Source: UBA10324 sp038326325 (GTDB lineage Bacteria; Bacteroidota; Bacteroidia; Chitinophagales; UBA10324). Taken from it: a stretch of 64,000 nucleotides of DNA. The position numbers were made by a program, and so were the translations under genes. Every line of letters starts with the position of its first letter. The first letter of the stretch is position 1. Shown in pieces: positions 35,144 to 44,270 of this stretch. Under the pieces are notes generated by a model. It worked only from the letters and a program-made list of their open reading frames with translations. It had not been told where the DNA came from and searched no databases. The DNA lies in the NCBI GenBank assembly GCA_038326325.1, contig JBBQJW010000001.1, positions 62,001 through 126,000 of the forward strand. The letters run 5' to 3'.

Positions 35144-36043
35144 TTAATTGAAAACGATGTAGTCCTGAGGGTTAAGAGGTAATCCGTTGTACCAAAGTTC
35201 GAAGTGTAAATGTGGTCCTGTAGTTTGTTCGCCGCTACTTCCAATTATCGCAATTACATCTCCGGCTTTCACATAGGCGCCTTCCTTCTTCAAAAGTACA
35301 GAGTTATGCTTGTACAACGAAATTAAATTGTTCGAATGCTGAATCGCAATAACATAACCGGTTTCAGTAGTCCAGTCGGCAAACACCACAACACCATCGA
35401 GTGTTGCTTTTATAGCTTCATTTTCGGGAGCAACAATATCAACTCCATAATGGTCTTGCTTTGGTTCAAACTGCGCTGTTACATATCCTTTCACAGGCTG
35501 AAAAAAATGAAACTCAGCAATGGAACTGAATTTTTTTCCAACCTGGTCTTTTGCTAAATCAAGATTGAGCATAAAGCTGCTTTCATTTTCCACATCATCG
35601 CGCAGTTTCGATTCCATTGGAGAAACCTTTTTTAAATCAATGCTGTCAAACTGATGAACAGTGCCTTCATCAATTACTGCCGTATCAATTTTCTCAATCG
35701 GTTCACCGTTATTAATTATGCTTTGCAAATTTTTTACAAACAACTCATGCGCTTTTACGGCCTGTTCCATGCTGTCGGTTTTCATTCGAAGATTTATTAA
35801 TTCTCTTTTATTGCTCGTGCTGGCATAACCAGGAATATATTCTTTGAGAGGAGTAAACACAATTGCCGAAGTAATAAATGTAACGATGATGACGATAATT
35901 GTAGAGAGTAAAATATAAATATTCACCCGCGAAAGACGGAATGATGAAACCTCTTCAAAAGTCTCATCATTCATAACAACTAACCGATACTTATTCGATA
36001 GTCTTTTAAACACACCCTGTGTGGGGTTTTTATGTTCCTCCAT
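35144..36043 (-). CDS. M23 family peptidoglycan endopeptidase (LytM domain), membrane anchored
   Basis: The 299 residues have a cytoplasmic N-terminus, one membrane helix near 42-64 (IYILLSTIIVIIVTFITSAI), a coiled-coil-like segment (NLRMKTDSMEQAVKAHEL) and a C-terminal LytM domain. The zinc ligands are seen in DHYGVDIVAP and GPHLHFELWYNG. It cleaves peptide cross-links or, if partly inactive, activates amidases; here the catalytic residues appear intact. It pairs with bactofilin. Confidence 0.92.
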   Translation of the reverse strand: MEEHKNPTQGVFKRLSNKYRLVVMNDETFEEVSSFRLSRVNIYILLSTIIVIIVTFITSAIVFTPLKEYIPGYASTSNKRELINLRMKTDSMEQAVKAHELFVKNLQSIINNGEPIEKIDTAVIDEGTVHQFDSIDLKKVSPMESKLRDDVENESSFMLNLDLAKDQVGKKFSSIAEFHFFQPVKGYVTAQFEPKQDHYGVDIVAPENEAIKATLDGVVVFADWTTETGYVIAIQHSNNLISLYKHNSVLLKKEGAYVKAGDVIAIIGSSGEQTTGPHLHFELWYNGLPLNPQDYIVFN

Positions 36044-36129
36044 TAAACTGCCTGTCTATATTTGTTTGTGAAGTTGGTACTAATTTTAGGAATTCATCGT
36101 TTAAAACGCACGGAAAAATTAAGTATAAT

Positions 36130-38802
36130 TTGAAGAAGAAAAAATTAAGCGCAATCATTTTACTTGCATTCATTGTTATTATTTCTGCCTGTTCGGGTGG
36201 AAAGAAGGGCAGCAAGTTATCACTACTCGGCAGATTTTATCATAATACCACCGCACGATACAATGGTTATTACTATGGTAAATTAAAATTAAATCGCGTG
36301 AAAGAAGGTATGACTTCTTCATTGCAGGATGATTATACTCAGTTGCTTCCACTCTTTACTGATGAACAGGCAGGTAGTGGTTCAAAGGGAGATTTAGATT
36401 CTGTGATAATAAAACTTTCGGTTGTAACACAGCTTCATCCAAAAAGTAAGTGGATTGATGATTGTTACTTACTGATGGGTGAATCGTATTTCTATAAACA
36501 AGATTATGATGATGCGCTTTCAACTTTTCAATACATCGTTGCCACTTTTAAAGATAACGGAAAGAAGAAAAAATCTTCCGGCGGAAAAAAAATAAAAGAA
36601 GGTGATGTAACAATTCCGTGGTTGAAACAGGGAAGTGGTTTCAGTTTACAACACAAGCCGGTAAGAAATGAAGCATTGTTGTGGTTATTGAAATCGTATA
36701 TCGCAATGAAAAAATATGACGAAGCACAAAGCATTATAAAAGTTTTACTACCTGATAATGCATTGCCGTTTGAGTACCGTGATGAATTTACTTTGATAAG
36801 CACTCAGCTTTATTTAAAACAAAACAGATATGCCGATGCAATTGCTCCATTGAAACAGGCGATTGTGTTAACGAAAAAGAAAAAAGAAAAAACCCGTTAC
36901 ACTTATATCCTTGCGCAACTGTATCAGTTGTCAAACAATTCCGATAAGGCAATTGAATCGTTTAAGAAAGTGATTGCAATGAAGCCGGAATATAAAATGG
37001 AATTTTATGCCAACATCAACATTGCAAAATCCTTTTCAGGGAATGGGAAAACTTCTGTATCAGAAGTTCTTGCGTTGTTAGAAAAATTAGCACGCGATGA
37101 TAAGTTCGAAGAATTTCGCGATCAGATTTATTACACCATGGCAGAAGTTTATCTGAAACAAAACGACAGACCATCGGCTGTTACAGCATTAAATAAATCC
37201 ATTGATGCAAGCACAACCAATGCAAATCAAAAAGCACTTTCGTTTTTAAAATTAGCTGAGTTGGATTTCGGTGATAAAAAATATGTTACAGCAGCTAAAT
37301 TTTACGACAGCACCGCTGTGTTTATGACAAAATCATTGGAGAAGTACGACGAAGTAAATGCGCGAAAGAAAACTTTAGACAATCTTGTTTTTCAAATAAA
37401 TATTGTAGCAAAAGAAGACAGTTTGCAGAAATTAGCTTCAATGTCTGAAAAGGAATTAAACAAAGCACTTGACGAAATCATTGACAAATTCGAACACCAA
37501 CAAAAATTAGATTCACTTCAAAGCAATTCGCTTGTTACATCTGATGCGAAAAAGGTGGATGATAATTCCGATACAAAAAATGGCTGGTACTTCTACAACA
37601 CTGCAACAAAAGGTTCGGGCTTCAATGATTTTAAAAAGAAGTGGGGTAACCGTGTGAACGAAGACAACTGGCGCCGCAGTAATAAATCTTCATCGGAAGA
37701 AAACACTGCGAATCAAAATGCAAATTCAAAAGATGTTGTTCAAAGTAATGGCAGCAAACTCACTCGCGAAGATTTAAAAAAAGATATTCCGTTTAAACCT
37801 GACCAGAAAACTGCTTCCGATTTAAAAATTCAGAATGCACTTTATGCTGAAGGTGGTATTTATAAAGAAGACTTAAAAGATTACGACAACGCAATTAAAA
37901 CTTACGAAGATTTAACGAAGCGCTACCAGCAATTTGCATTGGAGCCTTCAACTTTCTATGCTTTGTATCTGCTATATCAAAAAGCCGGAATGACAATGCA
38001 GACCGAAAATTACAAACAACAGATTCTGAAAAATTATCCGAACAGTGAATTTGCAAAACTGTTACAGAACGCAAATTATCTTGCAGAAAAACAAACAGGT
38101 CAAAGTCAGGTTGAAACTTATTATAAAACTACTTACGCATTATATGAGCAACAACAATATTCTGCTGTACTTGTAAAAACAAAAGCGGCTGATACACTTT
38201 TTAAAGTAAATCCGATTGCAGCGAAATTTGATTTGCTTGAATCTTTTGCCATAGCACAACTGCAACCGATTGATACTTTTAAAACTGCTTTAAAAAACAT
38301 TATTAAAAAATATGTGGTGGGCGAAGAAGTTGATAAAGCAAAACAACTTTTAGGTGCGATTGATAAACCTAAAGGCAATGATAAAAACCCAAAATCACCA
38401 AAAGATTCAACTGTAACAAATACATCATCGCCTTATACATTACACAAAACCAATCCGCATTATTTCGTTATTGTTTTTGGCGGCGATGATCCTTCTACAA
38501 AAGGAATTCAGGATTCAGTTCAGAATTTTATTTCAGCAAATTATTCAAGTGCTAATTACAAAGTTTCAACCATGATGCTTGATACCAAGAAGCAGCAACA
38601 AATGATTATTGTAAAGCAAATGAAAAATCAGGATGACGCAATGAATTTTTATGGCGACGCTTCAAGTCAGACTTTTTACGACGACATTGAAAATGTTGAT
38701 TTTTATTTCTTCGTGATTGATGATAAAAATTTTGCTGCATTCTTCAAGAATAAAAACATCACCGACTACATGCAGTTCTTTGACCAAAATTATAATCCAT
38801 AA
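36130..38802 (+). CDS. sprE: T9SS periplasmic lipoprotein PorW/SprE-like, TPR-rich
   Basis: From a TTG at 36130 the protein opens with a lipoprotein signal (KKKKLSAIILLAFIVIISAC), the Cys being lipidated; about 890 residues. The mature N-terminus (GRFYHNTTARYNGYYYGKLK) matches the PorW/SprE family start. TPRs follow (DCYLLMGESYFYKQDYDDAL, TYILAQLYQLSNNSDKAIES), then an acidic/charged middle and an unusual C-terminal domain (HYFVIVFGGDDPSTKGIQD). SprE/PorW is needed for T9SS activity and gliding, linking PorKN rings to the translocon. The frame is open upstream to 36019, but only this start gives a lipobox near the N-terminus. It is divergent from the M23 gene. Confidence 0.88.
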   Translation: MKKKKLSAIILLAFIVIISACSGGKKGSKLSLLGRFYHNTTARYNGYYYGKLKLNRVKEGMTSSLQDDYTQLLPLFTDEQAGSGSKGDLDSVIIKLSVVTQLHPKSKWIDDCYLLMGESYFYKQDYDDALSTFQYIVATFKDNGKKKKSSGGKKIKEGDVTIPWLKQGSGFSLQHKPVRNEALLWLLKSYIAMKKYDEAQSIIKVLLPDNALPFEYRDEFTLISTQLYLKQNRYADAIAPLKQAIVLTKKKKEKTRYTYILAQLYQLSNNSDKAIESFKKVIAMKPEYKMEFYANINIAKSFSGNGKTSVSEVLALLEKLARDDKFEEFRDQIYYTMAEVYLKQNDRPSAVTALNKSIDASTTNANQKALSFLKLAELDFGDKKYVTAAKFYDSTAVFMTKSLEKYDEVNARKKTLDNLVFQINIVAKEDSLQKLASMSEKELNKALDEIIDKFEHQQKLDSLQSNSLVTSDAKKVDDNSDTKNGWYFYNTATKGSGFNDFKKKWGNRVNEDNWRRSNKSSSEENTANQNANSKDVVQSNGSKLTREDLKKDIPFKPDQKTASDLKIQNALYAEGGIYKEDLKDYDNAIKTYEDLTKRYQQFALEPSTFYALYLLYQKAGMTMQTENYKQQILKNYPNSEFAKLLQNANYLAEKQTGQSQVETYYKTTYALYEQQQYSAVLVKTKAADTLFKVNPIAAKFDLLESFAIAQLQPIDTFKTALKNIIKKYVVGEEVDKAKQLLGAIDKPKGNDKNPKSPKDSTVTNTSSPYTLHKTNPHYFVIVFGGDDPSTKGIQDSVQNFISANYSSANYKVSTMMLDTKKQQQMIIVKQMKNQDDAMNFYGDASSQTFYDDIENVDFYFFVIDDKNFAAFFKNKNITDYMQFFDQNYNP

Positions 38803-38807
38803 TACAA

Positions 38808-38836
38808 ATTTGGTGATTTGATAATTTGGTAATTTG
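38808..38836 (+). repeat. Solo copy of the 29-bp ATTTG-octamer repeat
   Basis: It is identical to the arm at 7563-7591 except for one base (ATTTGATA for ATTTGATT in the second octamer). It lies between sprE and the PBP1A gene, without a four-helix-bundle gene. Confidence 0.8.
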
Positions 38837-38878
38837 ATGATGAAATAGTTTAATGAAATTTATTGAAGTAATAATTTA

Positions 38879-41092
38879 ATGGCAACCAAAAAAAATTCAT
38901 TCAGAAAATATTTACGCATCTTCTGGTTTTTAACCGGCGGACTTTTGTTTTCAATTATCCTCATCATCACACTCACTGCTTTCGGATTGTTTGGCGCCAT
39001 GCCCACTTTCGAAGAATTAGAAAACCCTAAAAGCTCTTTGGCAACAGAAGTTTACAGTGCTGATGGAGTGTTGCTCGGAAAATATTATTTCGAGAACAGA
39101 AGCCAATCAACCTTCGAAGAAATTCCCACCGTTTTAAAAAATGCTTTGATTGCAACTGAAGACATTCGCTTTTACGACCACAGTGGAATTGATTATCTCG
39201 GAACTGTTGGCGGAATAGTTTCAACGCTCACCGGAGATAAACGCGGAGCTTCAACCATCACGCAACAACTCGCACTCAATCTTTTTTCATCGCGCGAAAA
39301 AAATCCATGGAAACGCGCGACACAAAAATTACAAGAATGGATAATCGCCGTTAAACTCGAGCGCCGTTACACTAAGGAAGAAATCATTAATCTGTACTTC
39401 AACACCGTTGCCTTCAGCGATAACTCTTACGGAATTAAATCTGCCGCCCTTACTTACTTCGACAAATCACCCGATTCGTTGCATGTGGAGGAAACTGCTG
39501 TGTTAGTCGGAATGTTAAAAGGAAACACACTGTATAATCCGCGCCGCAATCCAAAACGCTCAATGGATCGCCGTAACACTGTGATGGAACAAATGGTGAA
39601 GTATGGTTATCTCTCGCAATCAAAATTCGATTCGCTTAAAAAGAATCCTATAGTGTTACACTACACAAGTCCTGACCATAACGAAGGAGTTGCAACTTAT
39701 TTCCGCGAACATCTTCGCCAGGATATGATGAAGTGGTGCAAGGAAAATAAAAAATCGAACGGCGATTTTTATAATTTGTACAAAGACGGATTAAAAGTTT
39801 ACACCACACTCAATTATAAAATGCAGGTGTATGCCGAGAGCGCAGTGCAGAAACACATGAATGAACTGCAGCAACAATTCTATCAGAGTTACAAAGGCAC
39901 TACTCCATGGGGGAAAGATGAAACATTTATTCGCAATGCCATGAAGCAGTGCGACCGTTACATCCGATTGAAACAGGCAGGTGTAACAGCCGACAGCATC
40001 GAAAAATCTTTTCAAACGCCACAGGCAATGACAGTGTTTTCATATCGCGGCGATGTTGATACAGTAATGACTCCATTCGATTCCATCAAGTACTACAAAT
40101 ATTTTCTGCACACCGGTTTCATGGTTACCAATCCGCACACAGGTGAAATTGTTGCTTGGGTCGGTGGTGTTAATCATCACTACTTCAAGTACGACCATGT
40201 CAACATCAATGCGAAACGGCAGGTGGGTTCTACCATCAAACCTATTCTCTACACTACTGCAATCGAAAACGGTTACAGCCCGTGCTTCCAGGTGCCGAAT
40301 GTGAAAGTGGTGTTCGAGAATTTCAATAACTGGAGTCCCGATAATTCTGATAACAAGTATGGCGGCATGTACACTTTGTATCGCGGGCTGGCGAACTCGG
40401 TCAACTGTATCAGTGCCTATCTTATGAAACAGATTGGTCCGCAACCCATGATTGATATGGCGCGCCGCATGGGCATCGAAAGCAAAATGGATCCTTATCC
40501 ATCATTGTGCCTCGGTGTTCCTGATATTTCTGTTTTTGAAATGACCGGCGCTTACGGAACCTTTGCCAATAAGGGAGTTTACAACAAACCCTACTACATA
40601 CAGCGCATTTGCGATAGCCGCGGAAATGTGTTACAGGAGTTCAACACAAAAAAAGTGGAAGCCATAAACGAAGGTGTGGCGTGGGTGATGGTGAAAATGC
40701 TCGAGAATGTAGTGAACAACGGAACCGGACAACGATTGCGCGGCAAGTACGGAATTACAGGTGAAGTGGGCGGCAAAACCGGAACCACACAAAACAATAC
40801 TGATGGTTGGTTTATGTCCATCACTCCGCAACTCACAGGTGGAGTATGGGTGGGTGGCGACGACCGCATCATTCGCTTCCGTAGTATTTTTTACGGGCAG
40901 GGTGCAAGCATGGCATTGCCGATATGGGGCTATTTTCTCAAATCAGTTTATGCCGATAAGTCGCTTGGCATTTCGCCCGATGCACATTTCGAATCGCCCG
41001 CCTCCGACCTTGGCATTGAAACCGACTGCGAACGGTATAAGCAGCCAGGCAAGGAAAAAAATAATGCGATTTTCGGAGAGCAGTATAATTAG
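38879..41092 (+). CDS. mrcA: Penicillin-binding protein 1A (bifunctional)
   Basis: This 737-residue class A PBP has an N-terminal membrane helix (IFWFLTGGLLFSIILIITLT). The GT51 glycosyltransferase has catalytic Glu in LIATEDIRFYDHSGID and GASTITQQLALNLF. The transpeptidase has SxxK in VGSTIKPILY, SxN in GLANSVNCIS and KTG in GGKTGTTQNNTDGWF. It polymerises and cross-links peptidoglycan. All catalytic motifs are intact. Confidence 0.95.
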   Translation: MATKKNSFRKYLRIFWFLTGGLLFSIILIITLTAFGLFGAMPTFEELENPKSSLATEVYSADGVLLGKYYFENRSQSTFEEIPTVLKNALIATEDIRFYDHSGIDYLGTVGGIVSTLTGDKRGASTITQQLALNLFSSREKNPWKRATQKLQEWIIAVKLERRYTKEEIINLYFNTVAFSDNSYGIKSAALTYFDKSPDSLHVEETAVLVGMLKGNTLYNPRRNPKRSMDRRNTVMEQMVKYGYLSQSKFDSLKKNPIVLHYTSPDHNEGVATYFREHLRQDMMKWCKENKKSNGDFYNLYKDGLKVYTTLNYKMQVYAESAVQKHMNELQQQFYQSYKGTTPWGKDETFIRNAMKQCDRYIRLKQAGVTADSIEKSFQTPQAMTVFSYRGDVDTVMTPFDSIKYYKYFLHTGFMVTNPHTGEIVAWVGGVNHHYFKYDHVNINAKRQVGSTIKPILYTTAIENGYSPCFQVPNVKVVFENFNNWSPDNSDNKYGGMYTLYRGLANSVNCISAYLMKQIGPQPMIDMARRMGIESKMDPYPSLCLGVPDISVFEMTGAYGTFANKGVYNKPYYIQRICDSRGNVLQEFNTKKVEAINEGVAWVMVKMLENVVNNGTGQRLRGKYGITGEVGGKTGTTQNNTDGWFMSITPQLTGGVWVGGDDRIIRFRSIFYGQGASMALPIWGYFLKSVYADKSLGISPDAHFESPASDLGIETDCERYKQPGKEKNNAIFGEQYN

Positions 41093-41796
41093 TTAGCTGT
41101 TACACTTAGAGTTGCATTTTGGGGGTTCGGTTTTTTGAATACAAAAAACCGGCGGGCTTTCCCTTACAATCTTTTTGTTGAGCGTATCGGTGTCATTCTG
41201 AGCAATGTCACTCTGAACTTGTCGAAGAGTTACCAAAGCATTATCGAAGAAACAACAAAAAGGATTTTCAGTACAATCCCTAACCCAAGCAACACTAACC
41301 CGAAAGCGAAATCCGTTACACTGTAACACTTACAAAACCCACCTATGCTGTCATTGCGAGAAGAGTCTGTCATTGCGAGAAAGTTGTAATCAACTTTCGA
41401 AGCAATCTGTAAACCTCTCACTCCTTTGTTTGTTGTTGCTAATCCATTGCCGTTGCCTTTAGGCAACGGATAAGAGAATATTATAGTTGCTGGCTTTAGC
41501 CGCATTATTATTTGCAGTAATTGATTTCATATGAGTTTATCAAAATGCTGTTACACTTGTTCCGTAGGAACAAAATATTGGTAGAAAAATATCTGGCAAA
41601 AAAAATCATCTCGTAGGGATGAAAGGCTTATAGAAAAAAAATAGAAATCATTTATAATGCTGAAGCACTGCACAATCCCAAACCTGAATCAACACCAAAT
41701 AAGATGCGAAAAATATTTCTCTGTAACGCCTACTCAGTTTGTCAATTTTAATTTCTTGAATGATTAATTACATTCGACACTATTAATTATTTGAAA
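41093..41796. other. Repeat-rich spacer of about 700 bp without a supported gene
   Basis: Copy 2 of the palindromic dispersed repeat (41117-41165) is followed by TTTTTGTTGAGCGTATCGG. Then come two direct 14-bp TGTCATTGCGAGAA words (41349-41362, 41368-41381) and the hairpin GAAAGTTG/CAACTTTC (41379-41398). The hairpin CCGTTGCC-TTTA-GGCAACGG lies at 41450-41469, and TTGTTCC-GTA-GGAACAA at 41558-41574. CTCGTAGGGATGAAAGGC stands near 41610, and there are three TGTAACA/TGTTACA copies. These look like several families of dispersed intergenic repeat piled up at one site. Confidence 0.65.
41117..41192. repeat. Dispersed palindromic repeat, copy 2
   Basis: It is the reverse complement of 9090-9136 apart from one T/C change and one additional C. 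The flanking TTTTTGTTGAGCGTATCGG nevertheless runs in the same orientation as in copy 1. Confidence 0.75.
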
Positions 41797-42597
41797 ATGT
41801 TAACGAAATCAAAATACAACAAACTGCACCTTGCAATAAAGGCGTATTGTAAAAAATATCTCAAATCCAATATGACTGACTTAGATGAGTCAGGAACAAG
41901 ACTGATGATTAATTCTTTCCTTACTGATGTTTTAGGTTTTGTACCTATAGAGGAAGTGAAAACTGAATATATGATTCGAGGCACTTATGCTGATTATGTA
42001 ATTCAGTTAAAAGGTGTTAGACATTTTTTAGTTGAAGTAAAGGCACTTTCGCTAACTCTTTCTGATAAACATCTTCGGCAAGCAATCAATTATGGTGCAA
42101 ATGAAGGAATCGAATGGGCATTGCTTACCAATGGAAAATGTTTTGACTTTTACAAAATTCTATTTAACAAACCAATTGAATCTCGAAAAGTTTTTTCAAT
42201 TGATTTTTCCGACCCAACAAAAATCAAATCTTCAGTTGAAAATCTTCAATTCATTTGTAGAGATGCAGTAACAAACAAAGGGCTTGATTTACTTTGGAAT
42301 AAAACAGTAGCATTAGACCCGAACAATATTGCAGGATTATTATATGCGCCAAGAGTTATTAAATTCATAAGACATGAATTGAAAACTAAATTCAAACACA
42401 ATTTCACAGACGAAGAAGTTGAAGCATCTATTACTAAAGTTGTTTGTGACCCAATGAATATTGAAAATGTTAAGCATTTAAGAGTTAGGAAAGACAATAA
42501 AAAGAAAATCAAAAGTGCAGAAATAAAAACAGCACCTGTTACACCACCTAAATCAAATGTCGAAACAGTAAAAACTTCATTGCCTGAAAATTCATAA
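41797..42597 (+). CDS. HsdR N-terminal-like (type I restriction R-subunit N domain) protein
   Basis: This 266-residue protein has a PD-(D/E)xK-like core of the HSDR_N family: TEYMIRGTYADYVIQL with the Asp, then HFLVEVKALSLTL with the E-x-K. AINYGANEGIEWALLTNGK, the strand-helix that usually follows, is also present. There is no helicase, no HsdM and no HsdS. The C-terminus is Lys/Pro-rich and disordered. Such standalone proteins are frequent in Bacteroidota; DNA-repair or defence roles are both possible. The ATG at 41797 was preferred over a TTG at 41791. Confidence 0.8.
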   Translation: MLTKSKYNKLHLAIKAYCKKYLKSNMTDLDESGTRLMINSFLTDVLGFVPIEEVKTEYMIRGTYADYVIQLKGVRHFLVEVKALSLTLSDKHLRQAINYGANEGIEWALLTNGKCFDFYKILFNKPIESRKVFSIDFSDPTKIKSSVENLQFICRDAVTNKGLDLLWNKTVALDPNNIAGLLYAPRVIKFIRHELKTKFKHNFTDEEVEASITKVVCDPMNIENVKHLRVRKDNKKKIKSAEIKTAPVTPPKSNVETVKTSLPENS

Positions 42598-42604
42598 AAA
42601 TGAC

Positions 42605-43411
42605 TTAGTATGAATCAAATTCATTTCCGCAATGCGGACACTTGATTTTTTCGTGTTTTGTTTTTTTAAGTGCATCAGAAAAACCTGAAGCTAATATTCC
42701 AGCGGGTAAGGCAAACATTCCAATTCCTAAAATTGAAATTATAGCAGTTAAAGTTTTCCCTAAAGTAGTGATTGGATATAAATCGCCATAACCGACTGTT
42801 GTTAAAGTCGCAACACTCCACCACATAGTTTCTGGTATACTTGAAAACTTATCAGGTTGAACATCATGTTCAACATAATACATAACACTTGATGCAATGA
42901 CTATTAGAAATACTGTTACAACTAAACTTAGAATAAGCTCTTCTTTTTTTGCTTCAATAACTTTTGAAATAATTTTTGAAGCATTTAAATATCTACCAAG
43001 TTTAAAAAATCTAAAGAACCTAAAGAGGCGCAATATTCGAATGAATCGAAAATCAAATCCTGTCACAAGAGGTAAATAGAATGGAAGTATTGCAGCTAAG
43101 TCAATTAACCCTCCAATTGAAAAAATGAATTTTAACCTACCATAAATTGGGTGCTTAAATTTTTCAATGCATGTGCAAGTCCAAAGCCTCAACAAGTATT
43201 CTAATGAGAAAATGCAAATTGAAAACAGCTCAAATGACTTGAATAAAACTTTATATTGAGAATAAATACTGTCTACAGTTTCAAGTATTACTGCTAAAGT
43301 ATTTAGCATAATAAGAGAAACTATGAAGGCATTTACTATTGTGTCGAGTTTTGTACCTCCCTCAGTTGGATCTAGTAACTCATGAATTTTCCTTTTAAAC
43401 TTTGAAATCAT
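42605..43411 (-). CDS. Voltage-gated-type potassium channel subunit with C-terminal zinc ribbon
   Basis: The 268 residues show six transmembrane helices. The S4 voltage sensor is RFIRILRLFRFFRFFKLGR, the pore filter is TLTTVGYGDLYP, and the S6 gate region is IISILGIGMFALPAGILASG. A short cytosolic tail ends in a CPHCGNEF zinc-ribbon half-site. Related to KvAP-like prokaryotic channels. It is translated from the last 4 bp of the HNH-like gene (ATGA). A physiological role in membrane potential is inferred. Confidence 0.93.
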   Translation of the reverse strand: MISKFKRKIHELLDPTEGGTKLDTIVNAFIVSLIMLNTLAVILETVDSIYSQYKVLFKSFELFSICIFSLEYLLRLWTCTCIEKFKHPIYGRLKFIFSIGGLIDLAAILPFYLPLVTGFDFRFIRILRLFRFFRFFKLGRYLNASKIISKVIEAKKEELILSLVVTVFLIVIASSVMYYVEHDVQPDKFSSIPETMWWSVATLTTVGYGDLYPITTLGKTLTAIISILGIGMFALPAGILASGFSDALKKTKHEKIKCPHCGNEFDSY

Positions 43412-43848
43412 TCCAACTTATCTTTTTCTTTTGCTGCTTCCTTTGTTTGCCATTGCATATTAGCTGGACAATCGCACCCTCCTTTATATAATGGTATAAT
43501 GTGGTCAACTATATAACCTGGGCGACCATTGGGGTAACCAGTCATTTTCATGAACTCATATTTTGCCGAAGAACTTCTTTTAATTTTTCCATTCACATCC
43601 CTTTGAACAGTACCATATGTTGAGTTAGAATAATAATGAGGGTGAGTAGTTGTAGAATAGTTTTTGTTTGATGATGAGTTCGAAGAGGAATGATAAGTTG
43701 ATGATGTTCCTGAACTTTTTCGTGTATATGAATGAACATATGTTCCATCTTTTCTATAATAACCATTTACATGAGTTTGAGAGAAAACTGAAAAGCTAAA
43801 ACTCAAAAAAAGCAATGATGAAATAAAAAGAGAAAATATTTTTTTCAT
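43408..43848 (-). CDS. Secreted HNH-nuclease-like protein
   Basis: This 146-residue protein has a signal peptide (FSLFISSLLFLSFSFSVFSQ), a Ser/Thr/Tyr-rich middle (about 25-95) and a C-terminal HNH-like motif (VDHIIPLYKGGCDCPANMQW, then TKEAAKEKDKLE). DH-IIPL-GG and NMQW are typical of this compact HNH family. Its export suggests attack on extracellular DNA, nutrient scavenging, or a toxin role. It is the first gene of an operon with the Kv channel. Confidence 0.8.
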   Translation of the reverse strand: MKKIFSLFISSLLFLSFSFSVFSQTHVNGYYRKDGTYVHSYTRKSSGTSSTYHSSSNSSSNKNYSTTTHPHYYSNSTYGTVQRDVNGKIKRSSSAKYEFMKMTGYPNGRPGYIVDHIIPLYKGGCDCPANMQWQTKEAAKEKDKLE

Positions 43849-43952
43849 GTGTTTTTTAAAAAGATATTGCTGTATCAGTTGCGAAAGATAATTTCTTAAA
43901 TCAAAAAGTCCTACAAAAAATAATTAGCAGAAAATAAAAACTTTCGTCCCAG

Positions 43953-43980
43953 CAGGGTTACGGCTTTGCCGAACCCTGCG
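43953..43980. repeat. Hairpin in the HNH-XRE spacer
   Basis: GCAGGGTTACGGC and GCCGAACCCTGC form a stem with a short TTT loop and one A opposite A. It is GC-rich compared with its surroundings and lies in the 420-bp gene-free spacer 43849-44270. Confidence 0.6.
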
Positions 43981-44008
43981 CTTCCTGCTCCTTCGCCGCT
44001 AAACCCCG

Positions 44009-44162
44009 CTCCCCCTTGTCCGGTCTCCGACCGACAAGCAACAAGAATTATCTTGCTAAATAAATAATTTGTCTCAACAGCTTCACCTGAAAGGAAAGCT
44101 GTGTTTTAAAACATATCTGCTCCACTGCCAGCAAATCCGATCTCCCTTGTCCCGTCTCCGAT
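44009..44162 (+). repeat. Imperfect direct repeat pair in the HNH-XRE spacer
   Basis: CTCCCCCTTGTCCGGTCTCC (near 44009-44030) recurs as TCTCCCTTGTCCCGTCTCCG (near 44140-44162), 20 of 23 positions alike and about 131 bp apart. The first copy continues into a hairpin CTTGTCCGGTC/GACCGACAAG (44015-44038). The rest of this spacer shows no gene. Confidence 0.55.
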
Positions 44163-44270
44163 ATTCATTCCACATATATTCATCTGAACCAACAAATAAA
44201 AACTTATCAAGAGATACTTAAGTATCACCGATAAAATTTCAATCATTCCAAACTTGCCGTTGCATTCGCA

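Noticed and set aside
34721..35182. Open plus-strand frame of 153 codons
   Set aside because: It is exactly antisense to bactofilin and the M23 gene; composition (rich in Pro, Ser, Ile) reflects the complement of the beta-helix repeats, and no RBS or homology is visible.
41797..42597. Type I restriction-modification system
   Set aside because: Only an HsdR-N-like domain is present; no helicase part, methylase or specificity subunit occurs within the window.
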